From Syntrophomonadaceae bacterium (GTDB taxonomy: Bacteria > Bacillota_D > Dethiobacteria > DTU022): DNA of 13,725 nucleotides. This document shows, piece by piece, positions 5,994 to 13,725 of the stretch. The translations under genes were made by a program, and so were the position numbers. Within the stretch, counting starts at the first letter, position 1, and every line of letters starts with the position of its first letter. Location of the stretch: positions 1 to 13,725 of the forward strand of contig PWUG01000128.1 of NCBI GenBank assembly GCA_003562605.1, in the 5' to 3' direction. Below the pieces are notes generated by a model. That model ran no database searches and had not been told where the DNA came from. It saw only the letters and a list, made by a program, of their open reading frames with translations.

Positions 5994-7106
5994 TTGGATG
6001 CCGATGATCGATTTATGTGGATGGCTCTCGACCTGGCCCGCCAGGGGAGAGGCCGTACAAGCCCCAATCCAATGGTAGGTGCTGTTGTTGTACAGGGCTC
6101 AGAAGTAGTAGGCAGTGGTTACCACCAGGCTGCCGGTACACCCCACGCTGAAATTATTGCTCTCGGGAAAGCCGGAGTTAAAGCACGCGGGGCAACTCTT
6201 TACCAGAATCTCGAACCGTGCAATCATCACGGCCGCACCGGCCCGTGCACGGAAGCAATCATCAAGGCTGGAATCAGCAGGGTTGTGGCGGCGATGCAGG
6301 ATCCCAACCCCATAGTTTCCGGGCGAGGTTTTACAAGGCTTGCTGAAGCAGGAATTAAAGTAAAAGAAGGGATCCTGGAAGAAAAAGCGCGCCAGTTAAA
6401 CGAGGTTTTTATCAAGTATATAACTACCGGGTTGCCATTTGTAGAAGTTAAGGTTGCTATGAGCCTCGACGGTAAAATTGGTACTATAACCGGCGACTCA
6501 CAGTGGATTACCGGTGAAAAAGCACGCCAGTATGTTCATCGCCTTCGCGATCACAGTGATGTAATCATGGTTGGGATTGGCACTGTAATCAAGGACAACC
6601 CCAGGCTGACTACCAGGGTTGAAGGCGGCGGGGGAAAGGATGCTGTTCGAGTTATTGTCGACAGTACTGCCCGTTTGCCTATTGATGCGAGGGTCATTGA
6701 TAGCGGCACATCGGCTAAGATAATCCTTGCTGTTACCGATCGAGCTCCACGGGAAAAGTGCAAAGCTTTGGAAAACAAGGGTGTAGAAATAATGGTTTTG
6801 CCCTCACTGCAAGGGTTCGTCGATCTGATTGCCCTGATGAAAAAACTGGCAGAGAGGGAATTTGCAACTATTCTGTGCGAAGGAGGGGGCACTTTAAATT
6901 ACAGCCTTCTCTCCCGGGATCTTGTCGATAAACTGTTTATATTCATTGCTCCGCTGATTATCGGAGGCAGGCAGAGTCCAACTGCTTTTGGCGGTTCTGG
7001 TATCGAAACTTTGGATAGAGCCTGGTCGGTTGAAAATATAGAGATGAAGCAATTTGATCAAGATTTACTGCTGATCGGTTACCCCGCATCCAGAGTTCAG
7101 GATTAA
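5994..7106 (+). CDS. ribD: Bifunctional riboflavin-biosynthesis deaminase/reductase RibD
   Basis: This 370-residue two-domain enzyme performs the second and third steps of riboflavin synthesis from GTP: deamination of the 2,5-diaminopyrimidine, then NADPH-dependent reduction of the ribosyl side chain. The N-terminal zinc deaminase has HAE (His51, Glu53), Cys76 in PCNHHGRTGPC, and Cys85, the expected ligands and proton shuttle. The usual TPPC is TGPC here. The reductase domain starts near residue 150 (VKVAMSLDGKIG) and includes SQWITG, the SDVIMVGIGTV helix and CEGGGTLN. The start is TTG 5994 with GAGGTGA at 5981-5987. It yields an N-terminus like B. subtilis RibG and a similar length (361 there). 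It is the first gene under the FMN riboswitch. Confidence 0.97.
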   Translation: MDADDRFMWMALDLARQGRGRTSPNPMVGAVVVQGSEVVGSGYHQAAGTPHAEIIALGKAGVKARGATLYQNLEPCNHHGRTGPCTEAIIKAGISRVVAAMQDPNPIVSGRGFTRLAEAGIKVKEGILEEKARQLNEVFIKYITTGLPFVEVKVAMSLDGKIGTITGDSQWITGEKARQYVHRLRDHSDVIMVGIGTVIKDNPRLTTRVEGGGGKDAVRVIVDSTARLPIDARVIDSGTSAKIILAVTDRAPREKCKALENKGVEIMVLPSLQGFVDLIALMKKLAEREFATILCEGGGTLNYSLLSRDLVDKLFIFIAPLIIGGRQSPTAFGGSGIETLDRAWSVENIEMKQFDQDLLLIGYPASRVQD

Positions 7107-7136
7107 TAATCAGTAAGGATGGAGTGGTGAAAGTAA

Positions 7137-7793
7137 TTGTTTACCGGAATAATCGAAGAGCTCGGTATTTTACGCCGGATCAGCAGCTCCGGGGGCGGTA
7201 CCGGCCTGGTGATCAAAGCGAATGAAGTTTTAACAGATCTTAAAATCGGAGACAGCGTTGCTGTCAGCGGCCCCTGCCTGACTGTTACCGCCCTTGACCG
7301 GGACAGCTTTACCGTCTGGGTTATGCCTGAAACACTGGAAAAGACAAGCCTGCAAAGGCTTTCGATTGGTGAACATGTCAACCTCGAAAGGGCGATGTCA
7401 CTGGGCGGACGTTTGGGCGGGCACCTGGTCAGCGGTCATATCGATGCGGTTATAACTCTAACCGGCCGCCGCTTACAGGGAGGCGCAATCCTACTATCTT
7501 TCGAAGCGCCCGGACATCTGCTGCGCTATATTGTTCCCAAGGGCTCGGTCGCTCTCGATGGAGTCAGCTTAACAGTGATCGATGTTGATGAAAAAGGATT
7601 TTCAGTCGGTCTGATCCCGCATACAGCTTCGTGGACCACCCTGGGACAAAAAGATAGCGGCTCAATGATTAACCTTGAAGTTGATATGATCGGTAAATAT
7701 GTTGAAAAAATGCTTATGCCCCGCCTTGATGGCGGTAAAGAACAAAAACAAACAATTACAATGGATATATTACAAAAAAAGGGTTACCTTTAA
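7137..7793 (+). CDS. ribE: Riboflavin synthase, alpha chain
   Basis: This 218-residue enzyme dismutates two 6,7-dimethyl-8-ribityllumazine molecules into riboflavin and the pyrimidine precursor, the final step of the pathway. The protein shows the two tandem lumazine-binding barrels of the family. MFTGIIEELG opens the first, and GPCLTV at 45-50 is echoed by GVSLTV at 142-147, a repeat spacing of 97 residues. NLERAMSLGGRLGGHLVSGHID is the linker region that contacts substrate. The start is TTG 7137, preceded by GGTGAAAG (7126-7133) and GGAG (7121-7124). It lies 30 bp after ribD. Length matches B. subtilis RibE (215). It would form a trimer and, in Bacillota, can be enclosed in the RibH capsid. 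Confidence 0.97.
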   Translation: MFTGIIEELGILRRISSSGGGTGLVIKANEVLTDLKIGDSVAVSGPCLTVTALDRDSFTVWVMPETLEKTSLQRLSIGEHVNLERAMSLGGRLGGHLVSGHIDAVITLTGRRLQGGAILLSFEAPGHLLRYIVPKGSVALDGVSLTVIDVDEKGFSVGLIPHTASWTTLGQKDSGSMINLEVDMIGKYVEKMLMPRLDGGKEQKQTITMDILQKKGYL

Positions 7794-7807
7794 AAGGAGT
7801 GTAAATA

Positions 7808-9010
7808 ATGAAATTTAACACCATAGAAGAAGCTCTGGACGACTTAAAAAATGGCCGCATGGTCGTTGTAGTTGATGACGAAGACAGGGAAAATGAAGGT
7901 GACTTGATAATGGCGGCTTCCAAGATTACACCGGAGGCGGTCAACTTTATGATTCGTTATGCCCGTGGGCTTGTCTGCACTCCGCTTACTTCACAGCGGG
8001 TAAGCGAACTTGATTTGCCCCAGATGGTTACCAACAATACCGATACTCACTGCACTGCCTTCACCGTTTCGGTTGATGCCGGCTCCTGCCGGACCGGTAT
8101 CTCGGCTTTCGAGCGTGCTAATACAGTTAAAACCCTGATTGATCCGGAAACCAAGCCGGAGGATCTGAAACGCCCCGGCCATATTTTCCCCCTCGAAGCT
8201 ATGGACGGAGGGGTACTGCGCCGGGCCGGCCACACTGAAGCGGCAATAGACCTGGCCACTTTGGCCGGCCTGGAGCCGGCCGGAGTAATCTGCGAAATTA
8301 TTAATGAGGACGGCAGTATGGCCCGGCTTCCTCAGCTCATGGAATTCTGTGAGGAGCATAACCTCAAGCTGGTCAGCATTGCCGATCTGATCAATTACCG
8401 TATGAAAAAAGAAAAGCTGGTCTGGCGCTCGGCAACAGCTGAACTGCCTACCATTTTTGGCACATTTAAACTTATCGCTTACGAGAACAATATTGATAAC
8501 CTTGCCCACCTGGCTCTTGTTTATGGTGAAATTGATCCGGAAGAACCGACCCTGGTTCGGGTGCATTCCGAGTGCCTTACCGGTGACGTTTTCGCATCAC
8601 TGCGGTGTGACTGCGGAAACCAGCTGCACCAGGCCATGAAACAAATTGCCGAAAACGGGTCGGGCGCTGTGGTTTACATGCGCCAGGAAGGGCGCGGAAT
8701 TGGACTTATAAACAAAATCCGGGCTTATGAACTGCAGGATACAGGAAAAGATACCGTGGAAGCCAACGAAGCCCTCGGTTTTGCCGCCGATCTTCGCGAC
8801 TACGGAGTCGGAGCGCAGATCATGGTAGATCTGGGCCTTAAAAAAATCCGGCTTTTAACCAACAACCCGCGCAAGGTCAAGGGCCTTGAAGGATACGACC
8901 TGAACATTGTCGAAAGAGTCTCTTTAGAAATCGAACCTTGCGAGTACAACTGCAACTACCTGTCGACCAAAAAGACCAAACTCGGCCATTACCTGAACAT
9001 GTCGGGTTAA
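7808..9010 (+). CDS. ribBA: Bifunctional DHBP synthase / GTP cyclohydrolase II RibBA
   Basis: This 400-residue fusion makes both branch precursors of riboflavin. The N-terminal domain (about 1-200) converts ribulose 5-phosphate to 3,4-dihydroxy-2-butanone 4-phosphate. It has [11 protein letters not shown] at 23-33 (metal Glu28) and HTEAA with His142. The C-terminal domain (about 205-400) opens GTP. Its zinc ligands are Cys256, Cys267 and Cys269 in [16 protein letters not shown], with RQEGRGIG at 292-299 and [17 protein letters not shown]. All catalytic residues expected of both domains appear intact. The start ATG 7808 has AAGGAGT at 7794-7800, directly after the ribE stop. B. subtilis RibA is 398 residues, so length and fusion type agree. 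Confidence 0.97.
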   Translation: MKFNTIEEALDDLKNGRMVVVVDDEDRENEGDLIMAASKITPEAVNFMIRYARGLVCTPLTSQRVSELDLPQMVTNNTDTHCTAFTVSVDAGSCRTGISAFERANTVKTLIDPETKPEDLKRPGHIFPLEAMDGGVLRRAGHTEAAIDLATLAGLEPAGVICEIINEDGSMARLPQLMEFCEEHNLKLVSIADLINYRMKKEKLVWRSATAELPTIFGTFKLIAYENNIDNLAHLALVYGEIDPEEPTLVRVHSECLTGDVFASLRCDCGNQLHQAMKQIAENGSGAVVYMRQEGRGIGLINKIRAYELQDTGKDTVEANEALGFAADLRDYGVGAQIMVDLGLKKIRLLTNNPRKVKGLEGYDLNIVERVSLEIEPCEYNCNYLSTKKTKLGHYLNMSG

Positions 9011-9056
9011 TGTAAAAAGCTGGATCAGCTACAATAATTGGATGGGAGGGTTTTAT

Positions 9057-9518
9057 TTGAAAACAATTGAAGGAAAATTAATCGCCCGCGAGTATCGATT
9101 CGCCATAGTTGTCAGCCGCTTTAATGAATTTATATCCGGCCACCTTTTAAGCGGCGCTATAGACTGCCTGAAAAGACATGAAGCAATGGAAGATGCGATT
9201 GAAATTATCTGGGTGCCGGGTTCATTTGAAATACCACTGGCAGCGAGTAAAGCAGCCCGGAGTAAGAAGTATGATGCGGTAATCTGCCTTGGAGCAGTTA
9301 TCCGCGGTTCAACCCCGCACTTCGACTACGTCGCCTCCGAAGTGGCCAAAGGAGTAGCCAGTGTCGGTTTGGATACAGGCATCCCCGTTATTTTCGGGGT
9401 AATCACCAGCGACACCCTTGAGCAGGCTATCGAAAGGGCAGGCAGCAAGGCCGGCAACAAGGGCTGGCAGGCTGCTGCATCCGCCATCGAAATGGCCGAC
9501 CTGAACAGTCAGCTTTAA
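9057..9518 (+). CDS. ribH: 6,7-dimethyl-8-ribityllumazine synthase
   Basis: This 153-residue enzyme condenses the RibD product (after dephosphorylation) with DHBP to give lumazine, and assembles as pentamers or a 60-subunit icosahedral shell. Signatures are [36 protein letters not shown] with catalytic His88, [19 protein letters not shown] and KAGNKG. I placed the start at TTG 9057, six bases downstream of GGGAGGG (9045-9051 region). It gives [15 protein letters not shown] and the family's usual 153-154 residues. The ATG at 9042 would overlap that ribosome binding site and add only MGGFY, so it is unlikely. It is the last riboflavin gene. polA follows 27 bp later without a terminator. Confidence 0.96.
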   Translation: MKTIEGKLIAREYRFAIVVSRFNEFISGHLLSGAIDCLKRHEAMEDAIEIIWVPGSFEIPLAASKAARSKKYDAVICLGAVIRGSTPHFDYVASEVAKGVASVGLDTGIPVIFGVITSDTLEQAIERAGSKAGNKGWQAAASAIEMADLNSQL

Positions 9519-9545
9519 TTTTCTGTTTACAAAGGAGCCGGTCAT

Positions 9546-12218
9546 TTGACAGCCAGGCCGCCGGAAAAACTTGTAATCATTGACGGCAACAGCCTTTTGT
9601 ACAGGGCATTTTATGCTCTGCCGCCTATGCAAAACCGCCGCGGTGAACATACCAATGCAGTATACGGTTTTACCAACATGCTCTTTAAACTGTTGGAAAC
9701 AGAAAAACCGGATTATGTAGCCGTGGCTTTCGATCCCCCAAAACCTTCTTTTCGGGTTCGTATCGACGAATCTTATAAAGCCCAGCGGGAAAAAACCCCG
9801 CCTGAGCTGGCAGAACAAATCCAGCGGGCCCGTGAAATTTTAGAAGCGATGCACATTCCCGTTTTTGAAATCGCAGATTACGAGGCCGATGATGTTATCG
9901 GCACTCTGGCTGACCGCTTTGCGCAGAAAGAACATGAAGTTACAGTTGTGTCCGGTGATGCGGATCTGCTTCAGTTAATCGGCAACCGGGTTACTGTAAT
10001 GCTGACCAAAAAAGGGATCAGCCGGATGGAACAATACGACCGCGACCTTTTAAAAGAGCAGTACGGCCTCAGGCCGGATCAGGTGATAGATTTCAAAGCT
10101 CTCAAAGGCGATCCATCCGACAATATTCCGGGTGTTCCCGGTATTGGTGACAAAACGGCGCGCAGCCTGTTGGAGGAATACGGTAACCTGGAAAACATCT
10201 ACGATAACCTTGATCAGCTGAAAAGCAAAATAGCTGATAAACTCAGGGAATATCGCGAACCGCTATATATCGGGCGGGATCTGGTTACCTTACGCCGCGA
10301 CGTACCAATGGATTTAGACTGGGATCAGTTTCGATACGGCGAAGCCGATTACGATCAACTACTTGGTATCTTCAACGAACTGGAGTTTAAAAGCCTTATC
10401 AACAAGCTTCAACCTTTATCTGAAGGTAAAAATAATCATGCTGAGCCGAAAACGGCAGGGGAGCAGCTTGCCGACCCCGATCGCCTGAAAGATCTGCTCG
10501 ACAGTCTCAATGAAGGCGATTTACTTGCCATGTCCGTTGAACATAAACGGGGATGGCCTTATTGGCGGCAGCCGGTTTTTGCCCTGGCCCTGGCTGTCAA
10601 TGCCGATAAAGGTTATTACCTGGATCCGGCCTCTTTCGGCAGGCACGAAAGCGGGATTTGGGAAGATCTGGCCGGCCTTCGTCAAAGAGGCGTTGCCCTT
10701 CTTCTCCATAATGTCAAACAGTGGCACCATCTCTTTTCCGATCGAGGTGTAAAACCTCCCCTGTTTGCTTTTGATACTTACCTTGCCGCATACCTTGCCG
10801 ATCCGGCCCGGGGCAGGTACAATTTGCCCGATCTGTTGCTGCATTATCTCGGCATAGAAACGGTAGAATTACCCGAAAAGAAAAAAGAACAGCCTGATTT
10901 TAACCTGCGGGGGCCCCAACTGGCCGAAGAGGCTCGTCATATTTTTGCCCTTAGCGAAAAACTTGCAGAAGAATTGGAAGAACAGGAACTCGATAAGCTC
11001 CTATCTGATCTCGAGATGCCCCTGGCGGAAGTGCTCGCCCGGATGGAACAGCAGGGGATGACTGTTGATTCAGGCTATTTGCGGGACTTATCGTCAGAAA
11101 TATGCAGCCGCCTTGAAGAGCTCGAAGGCAAGATTTTTCTCCTGGCCGGTGAAGAATTTAACCTCAATTCACCGCAGCAGCTCTCAAAAATCCTCTTTGA
11201 CAAACTTCAACTGCCTGAAATACGTAAAACCAAGACCGGACGTTCAACCGATGTTAAAGTTCTGGAAGAACTGGCCTACCACCATGAAATTGCAGCTCTT
11301 CTGATCCTTTACCGCCAGCTGTCCAAGCTGGAGGGGACTTACCTGTCAGGTCTGATAGAACTGGTTGATCCGCAGCTGCAAAAAATTTACACTACTTTTA
11401 ACCAGGCAGCCACCGCAACGGGTCGCCTGAGCAGCAGTGATCCCAACCTGCAGAATATCCCGATTCGACTCGAAGAGGGGCGGCGCATAAGGCGCGCGTT
11501 TATCCCGTCCGCAAAAGGTAAAATATTTTTTGCTGCCGACTATTCCCAGGTGGAACTGCGCATCCTGGCTCACCTTTCACAGGATCCGATCCTGGTAGAA
11601 GCTTTCAATACCGGTCAGGATATCCACCGCCGTACAGCAGCCGAGGTTAACAATATCGACCTGGAGGATGTAACCCCGATAATGCGCGAAAAGGCAAAGG
11701 CGGTTAACTTCGGGATCATCTACGGATCCAGCGATTACGGTCTGGCCCAGGGGTTGAAAATACCCCGTGCCGAGGCTAAAGCCTATATAGATAATTACTT
11801 TGAACTCTACAGGGGAGTCAAAGATTACATGGATCAGGTAATCGAACAGGCCCGCGAGCAGGGTTATGTAACGACTATGTTCAACCGGAGGCGCTACCTG
11901 CCCGAGATCAACTCATCGAACCATAATACCCGCAGCTTTGCCGAAAGAATGGCTTTAAACACGCCAATCCAGGGGTCCGCAGCCGATATAATCAAACTGG
12001 CCATGCTTAAAATCGATCGGATCATTCAGGAAGGCGGTTTCAAGGCGTCCATGCTTTTGCAGATACACGATGAACTGCTTTTTGAAATAGAAGAATCAGA
12101 ACTTGACTTTTTCGCCCCGATGGTTCAGCGCGAAATGGAACAGGCTTACGAACTTTCCGTTCCCCTCAAGGTTGATTTAAAGTGGGGCTGTAACTGGGAA
12201 GAGCTGAAAAAACTGTAA
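9546..12218 (+). CDS. polA: DNA polymerase I (family A), proofreading-deficient type
   Basis: This 890-residue enzyme fills gaps, removes RNA primers of Okazaki fragments and acts in excision repair. The 5'-3' exonuclease/flap domain spans about 1-290: IDGNSLLYRAFYALPP with Asp13, EADD (113-116), SGDAD (136-140) and GDPSDNIPGVPGIGDKTA. A 3'-5' exonuclease-like domain (about 300-480) is degenerate: the DxE site reads SVE (330-332) and the usual HN-K-D is HNVKQW (388-393). Proofreading is therefore predicted absent, as in Bacillus. The polymerase domain has motif A DYSQVELR (Asp665), the O-helix KAVNFGIIYG (Phe722, Tyr726) and motif C HDE (841-843), all intact. The start is TTG 9546 with AAAGGAG at 9531-9537. 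Confidence 0.97.
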   Translation: MTARPPEKLVIIDGNSLLYRAFYALPPMQNRRGEHTNAVYGFTNMLFKLLETEKPDYVAVAFDPPKPSFRVRIDESYKAQREKTPPELAEQIQRAREILEAMHIPVFEIADYEADDVIGTLADRFAQKEHEVTVVSGDADLLQLIGNRVTVMLTKKGISRMEQYDRDLLKEQYGLRPDQVIDFKALKGDPSDNIPGVPGIGDKTARSLLEEYGNLENIYDNLDQLKSKIADKLREYREPLYIGRDLVTLRRDVPMDLDWDQFRYGEADYDQLLGIFNELEFKSLINKLQPLSEGKNNHAEPKTAGEQLADPDRLKDLLDSLNEGDLLAMSVEHKRGWPYWRQPVFALALAVNADKGYYLDPASFGRHESGIWEDLAGLRQRGVALLLHNVKQWHHLFSDRGVKPPLFAFDTYLAAYLADPARGRYNLPDLLLHYLGIETVELPEKKKEQPDFNLRGPQLAEEARHIFALSEKLAEELEEQELDKLLSDLEMPLAEVLARMEQQGMTVDSGYLRDLSSEICSRLEELEGKIFLLAGEEFNLNSPQQLSKILFDKLQLPEIRKTKTGRSTDVKVLEELAYHHEIAALLILYRQLSKLEGTYLSGLIELVDPQLQKIYTTFNQAATATGRLSSSDPNLQNIPIRLEEGRRIRRAFIPSAKGKIFFAADYSQVELRILAHLSQDPILVEAFNTGQDIHRRTAAEVNNIDLEDVTPIMREKAKAVNFGIIYGSSDYGLAQGLKIPRAEAKAYIDNYFELYRGVKDYMDQVIEQAREQGYVTTMFNRRRYLPEINSSNHNTRSFAERMALNTPIQGSAADIIKLAMLKIDRIIQEGGFKASMLLQIHDELLFEIEESELDFFAPMVQREMEQAYELSVPLKVDLKWGCNWEELKKL

Positions 12219-12272
12219 ACTTATAATCCGGCATAAAAATTCGATCAAAGCATTGTGATTGGAGCCGACAAA

Positions 12273-13094
12273 ATGCCCGAGCTTCCCGAAGTAGAAACAA
12301 TCCGCCGTGAACTTGAACCGCTGATCAGCGGCAAAACATTTGCGGAACCAATTATTCACGTGCCCTCGACCATAGCTTACCCCGCCCCGGAAGAATTTGC
12401 CTCCACCCTGGAAGGACGCACAGTCAGGGACACCGGCCGCAGGGGCAAGTACCTCTTCATCAACCTCGATCGCGGTATTTTGGCTGTTCACCTCCGGATG
12501 ACCGGTAACCTGCTTTACGCCGAAAGGGAGTTGTCGCAGGAAGAGCGTTTTCTACGCATCTCATTGCCTTTCAATGATGGATCGGCCCTTCTTTACTCAG
12601 ACATGCGCCGCTTCGGCCGGCTCTGGCTGGTTGCGGATCAAGATGAATTGCAGTCGATTGTTTTAAAAAATATCGGCCCCGATATCCTTAATCAAGTTGA
12701 TCTTAATAAATTTCTTGAATTACTCGGTAACCGGGAGCGATCCCGGCTTAAAGCTTTGCTTCTCGACCAGGGCTTTGCTGCCGGTATGGGCAATATTTAT
12801 ACCGATGAATGCCTTTTTCGCTGTGGAGTCAATCCCAACAGGCAGGCTTCTTCCCTGAGCCGCACCGAGGCAGAAGAACTTTACGAAGCAGTCCGGGCGG
12901 TTTTGGCAGAAGGGATCGAGCACGGCGGAACAACGTTCCGGGATTACCGCAACGCCCGCGGCGCCCTGGGTGATTTTCAATCCAGGTTGGCCGTTTATGG
13001 GCGCGAAGGTGAACACTGTCAGTGCGGCGCCCTGATAGAAAAAACCCGGGTAGCCGGGCGGGGCACTTATTTCTGCCCCTGCTGTCAAAAATAG
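12273..13094 (+). CDS. mutM: Formamidopyrimidine-DNA glycosylase (Fpg/MutM)
   Basis: This 273-residue bifunctional glycosylase/AP lyase excises 8-oxoguanine and formamidopyrimidines. The start must be ATG 12273, because the mature enzyme uses the amino group of Pro2 as nucleophile (MPELPEVE). GTG 12255 would bury it, and GGAG lies at 12261-12264. Other signatures are Lys59 in RRGKYLF, HLRMTGNL, DQGFAAGMGNIYTDECLF and GGTTFRDYRNARGALGDF. The C-terminal zinc knuckle is present but altered. The second pair FCPCCQK (Cys268, Cys271) is standard. The first pair reads HCQCG (His248, Cys249, Cys251) with C-x-C spacing instead of C-x2-C. It lies between polA and coaE, the same order as B. subtilis apart from ytaF. 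Confidence 0.96.
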   Translation: MPELPEVETIRRELEPLISGKTFAEPIIHVPSTIAYPAPEEFASTLEGRTVRDTGRRGKYLFINLDRGILAVHLRMTGNLLYAERELSQEERFLRISLPFNDGSALLYSDMRRFGRLWLVADQDELQSIVLKNIGPDILNQVDLNKFLELLGNRERSRLKALLLDQGFAAGMGNIYTDECLFRCGVNPNRQASSLSRTEAEELYEAVRAVLAEGIEHGGTTFRDYRNARGALGDFQSRLAVYGREGEHCQCGALIEKTRVAGRGTYFCPCCQK

Positions 13095-13140
13095 TTTATT
13101 GTAATTTAAAAAGCATTAATCAAAAGGATTTGATCGCCTA

Positions 13141-13725
13141 ATGTTCATTATCGGATTAACCGGGGGTATTGCTTCGGGAAAAAGCGCTGTGGCAGAGATG
13201 CTGGAAGAAAAGGGAGCGTTCCTGGTTGATGCCGATAAACTGGCCAGGGAGGCAGTCGAACCCGGGCGGCCTGCCTGGCAGGCTCTGGTCGACTGGCTCG
13301 GCGAATCGATCCTGCTTCCCGATCAAACCATAGATCGGATCAAACTGGCAAAACTGGTCTTCAATGATCCTCAGATGCTTGAAAGGCTTAATAAAATAAT
13401 CCACCCGTGGGTCGGTTCCCGCTTTATAGCTATTTCGGAGGAAATAGAAAAAAAGGATCCGGAAGCGGTGTTAGTCTACGATATTCCACTCTTAATTGAA
13501 GCGGGTATGCAGGAAGTAGTTAACCATGTCCTGCTGATTCATGTGCCCCGGGAGGTTCAGATAGCCCGTTTGCAGCAGCGTGACGGCCTGACCCGGACCG
13601 AAGCGGAACAGCGCCTGAAAGCCCAGATTCCTTTGGACGAGAAGATAAAACATGCCGACACAGTTATTGACAACAGCGGCTCCCTGGCAGAAACCGCACG
13701 GCAGGTCGATCAATTCTGGCAGACT
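13141..13725 (+). CDS. coaE: Dephospho-CoA kinase (3' end cut by window)
   Basis: This frame is open from ATG 13141 to the last base (195 codons, no stop reached). The family is usually about 200 residues, so only the last few are missing. CoaE phosphorylates the 3' hydroxyl of dephospho-CoA, the final step of coenzyme A synthesis. Visible features are the P-loop GLTGGIASGKS (5-15), VDADKLAREAVEPG with Asp30/Asp32 near the catalytic site, the INKIIHP-like stretch LNKIIHPWV, YDIPLLIEAG, and the lid RLQQRDGLTRTEAEQRL. An in-frame stop at 13117-13119 excludes any longer start. AAAAGGA at 13122-13127 is about 13 bp upstream, a slightly long spacing. The preceding 46 bp after mutM show no terminator or convincing promoter. 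Confidence 0.96.
   Translation, partial: MFIIGLTGGIASGKSAVAEMLEEKGAFLVDADKLAREAVEPGRPAWQALVDWLGESILLPDQTIDRIKLAKLVFNDPQMLERLNKIIHPWVGSRFIAISEEIEKKDPEAVLVYDIPLLIEAGMQEVVNHVLLIHVPREVQIARLQQRDGLTRTEAEQRLKAQIPLDEKIKHADTVIDNSGSLAETARQVDQFWQT

Noticed and set aside
7991..8566. 191-residue antisense open frame across ribBA, and similar ones at 9309-9818 and 2763-3206
   Set aside because: They lie opposite well-supported genes, show no recognisable motifs and have no independent ribosome binding site or promoter. They are by-products of codon bias in the sense genes.
9018..9030. Small inverted repeat AGCT-ggatc-AGCT between ribBA and ribH
   Set aside because: Only four base pairs and no T run, so it is too weak for a terminator or an operator claim.
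9042..9056. ATG start of ribH at 9042
   Set aside because: It overlaps the strong GGGAGGG ribosome binding site that fits TTG 9057, and the longer form does not match the family's N-terminus.
10527..10724. Loss of 3'-5' exonuclease residues in PolA as a novelty
   Set aside because: Degenerate proofreading domains are well known in DNA polymerase I of Bacillota and of Thermus, so this is ordinary.
12222..12227. Perfect TATAAT between polA and mutM, a possible mutM promoter
   Set aside because: No acceptable -35 hexamer lies 16-18 bp upstream and there is no TG extension. A TATAAT in an AT-rich gap is expected by chance, so I did not list it as a promoter.
12255..12272. Upstream GTG start for mutM
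   Set aside because: It would add six residues before MPELPEVE and hide the catalytic Pro2. The ribosome binding site GGAG at 12261-12264 serves ATG 12273.
1..13725. Search for a novel defence, mobile or biosynthetic system
   Set aside because: Every gene is a recognised housekeeping family on one strand with short gaps. No repeats, integrase, transposase, toxin-antitoxin pair or unknown gene was found.

Overview
The window is a dense, co-directional block of housekeeping genes from a bacterium. All twelve complete or nearly complete genes, plus one gene tail, lie on the + strand. Gene content and order, Shine-Dalgarno strength and the PASTA-kinase/PP2C pair point to a Bacillota (Firmicutes) genome. 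A clostridial lineage with balanced base composition is more likely than Bacillus, but I cannot name a genus. Half of the internal genes start with TTG behind a good ribosome binding site, which is unusual. There are no mobile elements, RNA genes for tRNA/rRNA, CRISPR arrays or phage genes.

Region 1 (1-5673) is the conserved translation/signalling cluster: the 3' end of fmt, then rsmB (16S rRNA m5C methyltransferase), a PP2C phosphatase (prpC-type), a PASTA Ser/Thr kinase (prkC-type), rsgA (30S-maturation GTPase) and rpe. It matches the Bacillus subtilis order except that rlmN, normally between rsmB and the phosphatase, is missing. In its place is an 79-bp gap with a good extended -10 promoter. 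That promoter also argues that the phosphatase starts at GTG 1732, not at the upstream ATG.

Region 2 (5659-9518) is a complete riboflavin operon, ribD-ribE-ribBA-ribH. It is driven by a near-consensus promoter embedded in the end of rpe and preceded by an FMN riboswitch (RFN element), a rho-independent terminator and a clearly readable antiterminator. The 320 bp between rpe and ribD are fully accounted for by this control region plus a short post-terminator leader. The aptamer carries an extra 17-nt hairpin inside loop L2.

Region 3 (9546-13725) is polA, mutM (fpg) and coaE (cut by the window end), a conserved DNA repair/coenzyme A cluster. It follows ribH by only 27 bp with no visible terminator or promoter, so readthrough from the FMN-controlled operon is possible.

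I found no previously undescribed system. The parts most worth checking are the riboswitch L2 insertion, the coupling of polA-mutM-coaE to the rib operon, the altered zinc knuckle of MutM, and the start-site and promoter reassignments.
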